Below are positions 10,525-20,557 of a DNA stretch of 64,000 nucleotides, piece by piece; the stretch's first letter is position 1, and each line of letters opens with the position of its first letter. Source of the stretch: Lateolabrax maculatus. Lineage: Eukaryota; Chordata; Actinopteri; Acropomatiformes; Lateolabracidae. The stretch covers positions 14,395,501 through 14,459,500 of the forward strand of contig CM062210.1 in assembly GCA_031216445.1 (NCBI GenBank), in the 5' to 3' direction. The notes beneath the pieces were generated by a model. That model was not told the origin of the DNA. It saw nothing but the letters and a program-made list of their open reading frames with translations, and ran no database searches. Both the position numbers and the translations under genes were made by a program.

Positions 10525-11000
10525 AGGAGAGGAGGAAGATGTCTTGTTCACAGTGAATGGAATATTTCTATATTTCTTATTCCTTTAATTCTATTCTAGT
10601 AAATTACTTTGCATAGATTGGTATGAAGAAAAGGATGGCGTGCAAACAGATCAGAAGTTTTATTCATTTCAAAAAAAAAAAATTTCATTTTTATGGAAGA
10701 TAACATAAATATAATATGCTGCAGCCTCATTTTTAGTTTGTGTAAGACTGTGATGATTTATGGTATTCTTATCATAATTTTATTCTTTGCCTCAAATGAA
10801 ATGAGACATTTCTGATTATGAAGAAGCAGAAAGTGCAAAGGAGTTTCACTCATGCCAACAAACCCATCTTGCAGTGTTTTCATGTGTTCTTTAGGGTTTT
10901 TATCAGTGTTTTTCCTTATGTAATGAAAAAAAAAGAAGTAAATAGTGTGTTAGTCACAAAGCTTGCAGTCCCTCCCTTCAGCCCCCCTCTCTCATCCCCC
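10525..11000. other. Siglec A 3' flank
   Basis: AT-rich 3' untranslated and flanking sequence, closely matched downstream of copies C, D and E. No protein-coding signal was seen. Confidence 0.6.
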
Positions 11001-11215
11001 AGCCCTCTGACCTTGGATTTACTGCCTGCCACTTTATCAAATGTTTTGCCTGTTTGGACTGCCTTCCCGGTTTTGACCCTTGCCTGCTTCATGACTTCAT
11101 AAGCCTCTGTACCTCAACGTTTTGATCATTAAATCACTGAACTGCTTCAGCTCTGCCTCAGTCATTGGGTCCTTCCTGTTTCCCTTCACGTACCAGCCGT
11201 GACAGTGACTTCACT
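11001..11215 (-). repeat. Interspersed repeat, Siglec-tail flanking type (inverted)
   Basis: Reverse complement of the repeat at 4945-5148. It forms the inner end of the right inverted arm around Siglec A. Confidence 0.75.
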
Positions 11216-11341
11216 AGAATCACTCATTTAAAAAAGTTTGTCCTTTTATATGTTGGTATTGTGATGTTGTGAACAATCCTTCATTCATACTCCACTAAAC
11301 AAGGTGGAGTTACCCATGTTACTGTAATGAAGTAGTGAAGG

Positions 11342-11440
11342 TTACAGGTTGAGCTCTGTTGTAATGTCTCCATCTTGTAGTTCTAACAGGTTCTGAAACA
11401 TGTTATTCATTTTTGTGTTAAACATTTTTCCGTCCACTGG
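11342..11440 (-). pseudogene. Last-exon fragment of unrecognised gene (inverted)
   Basis: Minus-strand copy of the exon ending in GDITTELNL-stop, matching 4705-4804. It abuts the RARRDADPE repeat gene exactly as in the left arm. Confidence 0.5.
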
Positions 11441-11596
11441 CTGTAAACACAACACTGACATATGATCACCTTTATATGATGAATTTGTTGGCAAACAGTT
11501 TCCTGTACTATACTATTCATCTGAGTTTTATAGTTGAAATTACTGAAGCTTTTAACATTTAAGATCAGTTTTACAATGTGAATACCACACTTACAG

Positions 11597-12302
11597 GGAG
11601 CCAATCCACCGCTGATCACTGCAGAAAAGCAGCAGCACTATCGCGCCCGACGCGATGCTGATCCAGAGAGGAAAGAGAAATATTTAGAGAAGGAACGTGA
11701 TAAATACAGAAAGGACCTAGAGTCAGGCAGGAAGACAACCATCAATGACCTCAGTGAGAGAGTAAAGTGCAGACGTGGCAGAAAGTGGAGGGAGACGTTC
11801 TATATGATCTAGCTTTTCAACACCTCATCACCCCTCCACAGCCCCCAGCTATCACCAGTGCAAGCTGTAGATCCAAGCACTTCCAGGTGTAGTTTTAGTT
11901 TCTGAAATGGATCATGTGTCAAAGAAAACAAGCAAGGGTGGCAATAGGGCATACGTGTGTGTTTGTTGCTATGTAATAACAAAGTGTTGTCTTATAACCA
12001 AATGTTAGAATGTACTGTAGCTGTCTACTATGATTACAATATGACATGAAATTAAACAAATTCTACTCATCAGGTTGCAGATGTTAATGTAACAATGTAA
12101 TATTACATTGTAACAACTATTGCAATGTGTGATTTATTGTGCTGCACATGTGTTTTAGGCAACGTAATCGAGGGTGGAGAAGAAGACGAAAAACACTAAA
12201 GAACCTTCAGAAACAAATTCAAGAACTACAGGTTCTGTTGAAGAAACAAACCCAAAAAAAAAACAATACAAAAAAAGAACTTACAAAAAACTCCAGTGCA
12301 TG
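11597..12302 (+). pseudogene. RARRDADPE repeat gene, N-terminal exons (inverted copy)
   Basis: The first exon starts after TTACAG at 11597, gives YRARRDADPERKEKYLEKER, and stops early at TAG (11810-11812), where the other copies read on. The second exon (12159 onward) carries the basic coiled coil and is interrupted after CATG (12299-12302) by ERV-A copy 2. Function is unknown. Confidence 0.6.
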
Positions 12303-12540
12303 TGTAGGAAGGGACTACTAGAGACAATTGGGGGGGGATCAAGAGACTTCTGGTCACCAAAATGGGACAAAAATGGGGCGCTGTCGAAGGAGGCTGGCCA
12401 GCTGCAGACACACCCTGGAATGGGGCAGTGGGCAATGCCTACACGGTGGCAGTGGCCGCCCTGATAACTGACAGCTTACTTCGAGAGAAGGATAGACTGG
12501 GGCAAAGTGAAAGACTGTGAGTTGAGGTACAGAGGAAAAT

Positions 12541-13017
12541 GTGACTGATTATCATCTTAGATTGTCAGAAGTATTCAGAGTCCACAGTGGCTTGAATCCC
12601 CCAGCAAATAACGATGATAGTCCCTATGAACAACAGCTGAAAGCCAGTCTGGTGGAAGGACTCCTGCCGGAAATCAGACACTATGTCACGAAGCATTGCA
12701 TTCATGTAGACAGTGGGCGAATTGCAGATGTTCTAGCTCACGCTAGACACACCGAGAGACAACTGAGGCAGGCCGGAGACAAAGTGGCGAAGACGAAGGA
12801 AAAGTTGGGAGAGAAACTCCAGCTGGCACAGTTGCAAGTGTATGAACAGCAAACGTACAGGGGCAGAGGTCGTGGCAGTAGCAGAGGTCGAGGCAGAAAA
12901 CGAAGAACTTACAAGCAGGATGGCTGTTTCCGCTGTGGGAGCCTGACCCATTGGGCACAGGACTGCACACAATCTGAGCCTGAACAGGACAGGGAGGACT
13001 GGCTGTACAGTAAATAA
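12541..13017 (+). pseudogene. gag: ERV-A copy 2 gag (partial)
   Basis: 158-codon capsid/nucleocapsid frame with an Arg-Gly stretch (RGRGRGSSRGRGRKRR) and the zinc knuckle CFRCGSLTHWAQDC. It starts without the normal gag N-terminus. The upstream capsid-like segment (12362-12540) is in other frames. Near-identical to the copies at 3142-3618 and 51104-51580. Confidence 0.8.
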
Positions 13018-13120
13018 ATAACCCGAGGGGAGGAGGGAGGAACCACCGCGGAGGGAGGGCTGGCTACTGACTAACAGGGGAGGCAGGAAGGGAGGGTAAG
13101 AAAGCACACACACACACACA

Positions 13121-13380
13121 CGATGAGGAATCAGAAATGCAGATGATACAGAATATCATTCCCCCCGAAGAATTACCAGTGATTAAACTGTTAGTGGCAG
13201 GAAAAGAGATACAGTTTCTAGTAGATTCTGGTGCAACACACAAGTGTTAAAGACAGGTGATTGTCATGATGGGCTCAAAATGAGTGGCAGAAGGATTGAC
13301 ACCGTAGGAGCAGGGGGTAAAGTGATTAAGGAAATATTCACTACACCTCTTTCATTCATAGACCTGGAAACGGGGAAACA
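13121..13380 (+). pseudogene. pro: ERV-A copy 2 protease start (frameshifted, truncated)
   Basis: The frame after the CA repeat contains EELPVIKLLVAGKEIQF and the active-site word VDSGAT. It then stops at TAA about 13248 through the frame break shared with copies 1 and 3. It is truncated at 13380. Confidence 0.75.
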
Positions 13381-13803
13381 GTATTCAACATTTTAATCAA
13401 AATATCTTTTAAACAAAACGTTCACATTCTTTTAAAACAACCTCAAATTCACACATTCATTTCAGGAAGTTGAATAAAAAAAATCTATCATGTATTTTCA
13501 GTGGAGTTCATGAAAAGCAGCAAAATAAAATTCTCTGGGTTAAAAAGTTGAAACATAAAAAGCAGTAACATTTGTCCTTACCGAACCAGCCTGCAGCCAA
13601 AACAGAGAAACAATTAGTTTTAAAATCAGGACGTTTGTGAATTTCAGCAGAACTGCAACAGAGCCAGTAACCAACGTATCTGCAGAGCCGTCGTAATATA
13701 ACATCAAACAGACTATTTTCAGGATAGATATCACACGACTACAAAACTGCAGAAAAAGAAGAAGTCTTCATCCTTCCTGGCTGAACTCTGAGAAAGAGGA
13801 AGT
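13381..13803 (-). pseudogene. Siglec B: intron 1, 5' UTR exon and promoter remnant
   Basis: Minus-strand sequence matching the 5' region of the other Siglec copies: the UTR exon with the TTCG|GTAAGG donor (about 13580) and the AAAGAGGAAGT element (13793-13803). The signal-peptide and Ig exons that should follow are replaced by ERV-A copy 2 at 13380, so this head is orphaned. Confidence 0.75.
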
Positions 13804-14517
13804 CAGTGTTTGGGGCATCTTGACCTCAGCAAGGTGCAAATGAGTTAGTACTTATCTTTTATCACTTGACTCACTGCAGGCCTGTATCTGTATCTTCTTT
13901 TCTAGTACATATTACATTAATCACAATAATGACATATGTAAAACATCATATAAACAATATCACATTTAGACATGTAATATATAGAGAGGAGGCTGATTTG
14001 AGACCATCAGTACAGAAAGCCAGTGTTTCATTAGACAAATATGCAGGAAACTTCCCCTGAGTAAGATCATATAACCAAAGACTAATTTATTATACAACAA
14101 ACAGCTGTTTCTTCTGCAGGAACGAGGATCACAAGGGATGAGAGGATTTAAATATGGTAATAGTTAATAAGTTATCAGTCATCACCTTTATGCAGAGCTG
14201 CTTTTCATGGTTTTCATGGTAACAGACAGAGTTGTTTAAGCTCCTTTTGCTGGATCGGAGAAGGAATTTGTTTTGTTTCTGTGAATTGTCCATAAAAAAA
14301 GTTATGTATAAAAATATTCTCATTTGAAGAATTGTGCATTTTTTGCTGTCACTCACTTCTCATTAATTTTAGCAAATAAACAGAAGGAAAGTGTTCCAGG
14401 TCACAGAATAAATAGGCAGTACTTGGACAATAAACACAATTCTTCACTGATATTTTGTTGCAGAGAGCTGCCTGGTTACAGTCAGAAGGACAGATGCAGC
14501 TGACCAACTTCCCCTGT

Positions 14518-14805
14518 TTACTTATAGTTCTCAGCTCTGTTCACGACTTCATCAGTTACATCCCACCACTTCTCTTTGGCGATCTTTTCTGGTTTGTTGC
14601 TGCATCTTGATCTAAACCACCTGAAAGAAAAGGAGATGGGAACAATAAAATAATGGATAAAAGTTAAACATTAACTTAATACATAGTTTGATAATATCAT
14701 AGAAAAGTTTGTCTCACCACTCAAATATTATGATTGTACTGCACAGAATTACAATTTCCAGGCTCTTCACTATAACACAGAGACCAACCCCAAACTCTGG
14801 ATTAT
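14518..14805 (-). pseudogene. Siglec membrane and tail exons without Ig exons
   Basis: The membrane exon (14805-14718) has the lysine-containing core IVKSLEIVILC and the two extra codons also found in D and E. The tail exon (14620-14518) reads on past KPEK into IAKEKWWDVTDEVVNRAENY and stops, a different C-terminus from copies A, C, D and E. No Ig exons are found upstream (higher coordinates). It is the tail of a lost gene lying head-to-tail with the orphan head at 13381-13803. Confidence 0.65.
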
Positions 14806-15407
14806 CTGTAACAAGACAGCATGGTGGAAACTGTTATGGCTCCAAAACATCCTGAACCTTCATCCTTCTGTAAACCTCAAATGTAAATGGGTTTACTATA
14901 CAAAGTTTATTCGTACAGAATCATTTCATACAAATGCAATAAAAAATCTCCATAGGAGAGCCATAGATCAGAAGAAATATGAAAATAAATGTGGAAATAC
15001 AAAGACGAACAAATAATACAATACATAAGTAAATGAAAAAATGTGGAAATATGAATATAATTAACTAAATATAAAGTAATAATTATAAGCATTTTCTTAT
15101 ATTTTAACATTAATTTCTCATTTATTTCTGTATATATTTATTTATATACATTTTAAAATATATTTTTATTTACTTTTTGCAAATAAATTACTCTTTTCAT
15201 CTATATATCATTTTTCTGTCACAAACTTCTCATTAATTTTAGCAAATAAACAGAAGGAAAGTGTTCCAGGTCACAGAATAAATAGTCAGTAGACAATAAA
15301 CACAATTCTTCATTGACATTTTCTTGCAGAGAGCTCTGTGGTTACAGTCGGTATTTCGATCGTACAGAAGGACAGATGCAGCTGACCAACTTCCTCTGTT
15401 TACTTAT

Positions 15408-15624
15408 CCCTTGTGTTGTCCTCCGGGTTGAGGTGATGTATCATATGTTTGTGTCATCCTTTTCCTTTATTCTGTTTCTTACTCTGTTCCTATTGTCAAG
15501 AAACAAACTAAAAACAAAAGATAACCGCTTCAAGAATCACAAATGTCATGCATAACAACATTTACATACACAGAGGGACATTTTCGGCCACCGGGTCACC
15601 TTGACCCAGAGGACAACACAAGGG
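15408..15624. mobile_element. piggyBac-like MITE, 217 bp
   Basis: The ends are inverted repeats CCCTTGTGTTGTCCTC / GAGGACAACACAAGGG. It interrupts a Siglec tail-flank sequence that is continuous elsewhere (CTTATAGTTCTC). The flanks are TTAT and TTAA, consistent with a TTAA-type target duplication carrying one change. It has no coding capacity. The family assignment rests on the CCC start and the TTAA-like flank. Confidence 0.6.
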
Positions 15625-15760
15625 TTAAAGTTCTCAGCTCTGTTCATGACTTCATCAGTTTACATCCCACCATTTCTCTTTGGTGATCTAACTCTGGTTT
15701 ATCAGCCCCACACAGAGAAAATGTGCAGCAACCTCATGCTTAACGCCTCGACTTATTCTT
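15625..15760 (-). pseudogene. Siglec tail-exon remnant, interrupted by MITE
   Basis: This matches the flank and part of the readthrough-type tail exon seen at 14518-14620 (CTCAGCTCTGTTCATGACTTCATCAG). It is followed by GATCTAACTCTGGTTTATC instead of the exon start. Related remnants are at about 32260-32345, 43730-43795, 54780-54845 and 58735-58805. Confidence 0.45.
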
Positions 15761-16079
15761 AAGTGTAAATAACCAAAGACGTGACAAAGACTATTTCATA
15801 CATGTAGGTACAACAGAGTCTTTGCTGACAGTCTTTATCACTGCTGCTCTGCACCGTGCTGATGAGAGAACCTCACTGATTAATATGCTTTGAATTATTT
15901 TATTATACTTTTAATTCACAATGCAAACAAAAACCATTGAATAAGAGATAAAAATGCTTCTCTCCTTCACACTTTCTCTGTGCTCCCATTCTTTTTCAAC
16001 ACTATAAAACCATTTATTTAATAAAAAGAACAAGATCAGAAACACTGATACTGAACACTGACTCCAAATGAATGCTAAT

Positions 16080-16260
16080 GCTGCTCTGTGTCTGCTGGAT
16101 GTGAAAACAGGAAACTGCCAACAAGTTCATCATAAAAAGGTGATAATATGTAAATGTTGTGTTTACAGCTTTTGTCCTGCTGCCGCCAAGTGGACGGAAA
16201 TCTGTTATTGCAGGTTTAAGACTGAAAAAGAGGTAAATTCATAATATGTTTCAGAATTGT
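16080..16260 (+). pseudogene. Degraded fragment of the unrecognised GDITTELNL gene
   Basis: The sequence CTGGATGTGAAAACAGGAAACTG and a diverged copy of the following intron/exon (AAGTGGACGGAAATCTG) match the fragment at 37877-38155. The frame is lost. Equivalent remnants lie at 32700-32870 and 44160-44330. Confidence 0.4.
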
Positions 16261-16867
16261 TTGATAGAGTTGTGTTTTCAGTCAACTGGCTTTTGTTTTA
16301 TCAAAGTAAAATAGATTTGATCCAGAGAAATAAATAAACCGTTTGAAAGAGTAAAAGATTGTGAAGTCTGAAAAAGGTGTGAGAAATTGGTAGTGGTTAA
16401 ATTGCAGTACATTTTAGTAACATTTTAAATGAACTTTTGTGAAATAACAGAGGAGTAACAGAATGAACATATAAACACATGAATAGAACATAAAAAAAAG
16501 TACAACACAAATAATACGCAAACAAATTAAGGAAGAAAAGTCGTTTTTTGTCATCCAGACATTGAATAACAGTTATGACCAAGATCTGTGAAAAGGAATC
16601 ATTTTGACAACAATAATGCAGCCGGTGAGATTGTCATTGTCAGCAGTGCCGTCACATCAACACATGGTTAAGATGAGGACTGAACCTGTCAGAACCACAA
16701 GATGGAGACATTACAACAGAGCTCAACCTGTAATCTACTTCATTACAGTAACATGGGTAACACTACTTTGTTTAATGGAGTCTGAATGAAGGATTATTCA
16801 TAACATCACAACAGGAACATATAAAAGGACTTTCTCAGACACTTTTACAAATGACTGATTCTATAAG

Positions 16868-17160
16868 AGGCCATAATTGATCAATATGTTTACCAATAAT
16901 AATTCAAAATAGGCCTTGAACTGTTTGGCAGACGGGCCTGTTGCTGCTGGAACTGCACAAGTGAGGGGTGCTGCCAGCAGATCAGATCTTTAAAGGTCTG
17001 CGAGAGATCTTAGACCATCGATGCAGACGTACCTCAGATCTGGCTCTGCATTGCTGAGCTCATCAGCCCCTGAGGCGTCTCCATGGCAGAGCTCTTCTAT
17101 AAAACCAAGACTCTTGTGCCTCTTGATCAGGCTGGTGTGCTGCTGGCACTCTGATGGACG
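16868..17160 (+). pseudogene. eIF4G-like MA3-region fragment (1)
   Basis: Broken frames give a GLLLLELHK-like segment, then ADVPQIWLCIAELISP and a MAELF segment. This resembles the C-terminal helical (MA3) region of translation factor eIF4G around its IPHxWLYLAEL motif. Frameshifts and stops make it a pseudogene. Copies are at 34215-34505, 45310-45600 and 58846-59035. Confidence 0.6.
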
Positions 17161-17216
17161 ACAACACACCACCCCCCACCTCCCCCATCACCTCGACTCC
17201 CCTTAACCCTCAATCA

Positions 17217-17791
17217 TCCACATCTCCTCACTTTTCTAAGTGGCTAAATGACCGAGTGGAAAATGCATGAAAAATAAATAGAATCCTCTGTCCTCAAAGA
17301 TGATGTCTTTTCATTTTACAGATCTGTCTACAATATTTTCATTACAGTTAGCTGATATCCACATCATTTTGTGTCAGTGTGAGCAACTTGTAAAGCTCAT
17401 CAAAGTTTTGGTGACACAAGGAGTTACATGTTATAACAGTGTTTCTCATATATATAACATGACTGAAGTCAAATACACTGCAATCGACACAGGTTAAATG
17501 CTTTACATGCGTTTCTGCTAACATCCTCAACACTGAAACCAACACACAAATCACTACCAAACACACTGAAAGGCTGTAATGATTTACCTGTTAACACACG
17601 CTGACAGATGAACACACTCCACTCTGGTTTTACATGTTACATTAACCTCATGGAAATGACAGTCATGACACGGGACTATAAGCCAGGTGGTGCCTGTTGT
17701 TAATGAGACAGTTTGTGTCCCACCAGACCAGAATATAGATGGTCTCATTAAAATAAGATGTATTCCACAGCATGAAACACACTGAAAAGAC
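17217..17791. repeat. 575-bp spacer block, right copy
   Basis: Second copy of 1-575, in the same orientation. Beyond 17791 the two diverge: here to unrelated sequence, at 576 to ERV-A. Confidence 0.85.
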
Positions 17792-18378
17792 TCCTGTTTG
17801 CTTCTGTATCATTGTACTCCAAAGTCTGTAATAACTAAGAGAAATGTCAGAGGTCAATTCTGGACCCTGAGAGAATAGTTCTCTGCCCTGAGCCCAGGTC
17901 CAGTGTTGAAAGGTCCCTTGCTTACCCATTTTTCACTATGACTAGGTATATATTTCCCTTACACATATGCAATTTGTGGGTGGTTGTAAACTAAATGAAT
18001 ATTATTCTTTACAAAAATACAGAAAAGTGTGACAGAAAAATCATCTTCACACCTTCTGATAATTCTCCCTTCTACTGATCTTACATGTTCTAGACATGTC
18101 AGAGCAGCAACAGTGTGGTATATTTTTCAGTAAGACATGTGATGTGCTGGAGAAGATAAAATGCAATGCTAACTGATGACAAAATATGTTATGATGTGTG
18201 TTAGTTAAGAAGTATAATAATGAGAAGTAGATGTTACAAAATAATTGATAAAAAACATATTTGATAGATAGATTACTTTATTCATCCCCGAAGGGAAATT
18301 AATTTGATGGGATTTTCACTGCAATATTTTGTCCTCGCTGACCCAGCCACGAACCCAAGTGCACCTGCAGGGGTGAAC
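17792..18378. other. No gene seen; short fish repeat
   Basis: No convincing coding sequence. About 18264-18310 (GATAGATTACTTTATTCATCCCCGAAGGG and following bases) resembles a widespread fish repeat terminus. The rest is unique-looking AT-rich DNA. Confidence 0.5.
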
Positions 18379-19028
18379 TGTTATGAACCAGTAGGATCTT
18401 ATTCATGAACATGCATCTTATGTAATCTTCATTGCTTTGAATATGCTGCACCTGACTGTAACCTTGAAGCATACACACATGAACACCAATGATATTTGGG
18501 CACTATTATTCTTGGGCATTAGCGCTCTTGGCAGTAACCCACCAGAATCAGCATGCTTTCTTTTTTTAAAAAACCCTACCAGAATGAGCTAGAAATAAGG
18601 GTGTCTAGGAGCAGTGAAAACTTAGGTAAATATGAGACCTGAGTGGAAGAATACTGGTGTAATTTGAGGCCAAGTTCATAACAGGAGCCATGATGCATAT
18701 AGTAAAAATATCCTGGAAATAACCTAATGGTGTAACAAAACAGTTGAAACCAGAAACCCAGAGGATGGACACTAGGTGTGGAGTGTGATCCCAAGAGTAT
18801 AAAGGTCGGGGCTCACACCAGTACAGGTCAGAGCTCTCTTCAAGGGTAACTTGTGTGCACGTTGAACATCTCTCCTTTAATGTCGACATTTAAGTCTTTT
18901 GTTGCCCAGAACTTTGTCTCCAGCTGATGATTTTTTTTTTAACACTAATGAGGAATATCTTGAATGATTGATTACAACTAAAACTTTTTGGTCCAGTGCC
19001 CTGGAACTTCGGTTCCAAGGTCACAACA
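18379..19028 (+). repeat. ERV-B 5' LTR (probable)
   Basis: The 650-bp block begins TGTTATGA and ends TCACAACA, an 8-base inverted terminal repeat with one mismatch. A TATAAAGG box is at about 18797. A TGG (19033) shortly after the end could open a primer-binding site (TGGCGAGCTGAGCCAGG); I cannot assign the tRNA. There is no partner LTR in the window. Confidence 0.6.
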
Positions 19029-19501
19029 TTTTTGGCGAGCTGAGCCAGGAGAAATAAGAATCAAAGGAATCCCTCACCAGAGGCGTCCACACCCTGCCAC
19101 CAGACCCAAACAAAAATTAAAAGGTAAGCAGAGCCTTTATTTTCTGCTAATTTAAATAGTGGAGTCTGAGTGACGGGGGTGGTCCGCCAGGTAAGGATAA
19201 CCTCAAATTTATGATTCACCTCTTTCTGAACCTAACCCATTCTAAATGAATAATCACGGGAGACGGAGGACAGGGCAGCATTGTATGTTTTGTGTTCTGT
19301 GTCTGTGTCTGTATGTCTCAGCAAAACCATGGAGTGGAAAGAGTGAATGAGTGCGATAAGATCTTGTTCAATGTGTGTATTGCATGCTGGCTTGTAGTAA
19401 CTTTGGTATTTGCTGGAGGACTAATTTGGCTGGTAATAAACAGGGATAGCTAAGAAGAACAGAGCAAAGATCCCTGATGACCATAAGTATTGATTGAAGT
19501 T

Positions 19502-19621
19502 TTGATGTTGAGGAAGTGTATTCAAAACACCTTTCAATGTTGAGGAAGTGTATTTGAAAGGTAAGAATAGACACCGATCCTAGTGAGAGTCGAACAAAGC
19601 CTTAATGTTGAGGAAGTGTAT
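19502..19621 (+). repeat. Triplicated motif in ERV-B leader
   Basis: ATGTTGAGGAAGTGTATT occurs three times (about 19502, 19539 and 19602), at unequal spacing, in the non-coding leader. Significance is unknown. Confidence 0.6.
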
Positions 19622-19694
19622 TTAAGAAAAGACAGAGCAGGTCACTCCTACTGCTCCAACAGAGCTGGCGTGCCCTTCCCCATACTCATCCCAC

Positions 19695-20528
19695 GTGACT
19701 CCAACACAGACAGGACAGTATCCACTGCTGGGAGCAGAAGCCAGGACTGAAGGTGAATTAACAGGAAAATTCACCATTAATTTCAAAGCACAACCAACTG
19801 AAGTAAAATATCAAACAGAGATGAGGTTGAAAGTGTGTGTTCCGCTGGAACAGTCTACAGCGAAGAAAGCAAATGCTCCAGCGAGAGATACTGTAAGACT
19901 GAGAGCACACTGGCAGACGAAGCGAAAGACAAAAGAGACTCACATATGTGCAACCTGCAGTATACTGGATCCAATGGCCAGCTGACTCAGAACTTGCACA
20001 CCAATGGAGTGTGTGAAAAGCCTGGATACAGAAAGAACTGCCCGCAGCACAAGAACCACGACAGCCACTGCACTGCACTCTGATGTATGATGAGACTCAG
20101 CAACATACTGACTACAGAGAATGCTGGACAGAGTTGATTACAGGCAAAATATTCTCTGTAATATGTCAAGACCTGTTCGTGGACCACAAGGAGCAGCAGC
20201 AGCAGTTACTCTACCACCAGAACTACGTCCCTGGATTCAAGTCACCAACTCCGTCCCACATGTTACACTCCTGATAGCTAATGGACATGAATCACGCGAC
20301 CTAGGACCGATGGTGAAGGCAGCACTACAAGTGACTGTATGGAAACCAACTCAGAACACGCATGTGCAGTCATCCTCCGATGGACAATATCTGAAAATAT
20401 TTCTGCGAGCATATGACGAAGGAACAAGAGCCCAAGTGCTACTAAGTCAGAGATTCCCTACTCAACTGCCACTCTCAGAAGAACATATGCGCTACTACGT
20501 CAGATACCACATTATGGTCACATCATAA
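19695..20528 (+). pseudogene. ERV-B gag/protease remnant and pol linker
   Basis: Frames 19695-20083 are Lys/Thr-rich with a Cys/His cluster and are not confidently assigned. The frame 20121-20528 has LPPELRPWI and PHVTLLIANG, matching the segment between protease and RT seen in ERV-A and ERV-C (PHVSL). A recognisable protease active site and zinc-knuckle gag are missing. Confidence 0.5.
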
Positions 20529-20557
20529 AACAGATGTAGGGATAGTTAGGTCAGCAC

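Larger units (their letters stand above)
12303..13380 (+). mobile_element. ERV-A copy 2, gag-protease fragment
   Basis: Plus-strand mirror of ERV-A copy 1. It starts TGTAGGAAGG after CATG, passes through gag and the start of protease, and ends abruptly at 13380. There GGAAACGGGGAAACA is fused to Siglec intron-1 sequence. Pol and LTR are absent. The end is a recombination breakpoint, not a retroviral terminus. Confidence 0.85.

Noticed and set aside
12733..13119. 128-codon frame opposite ERV-A gag (also 3034-3426, 51002-51388)
   Set aside because: It is the antisense shadow of the gag zinc-knuckle frame and includes a dinucleotide repeat; it has no domain.
18576..18889. 72- and 94-codon frames in the ERV-B LTR
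   Set aside because: They lie antisense inside an LTR-like block with TG/CA ends and a TATA box; no protein similarity was recognised.
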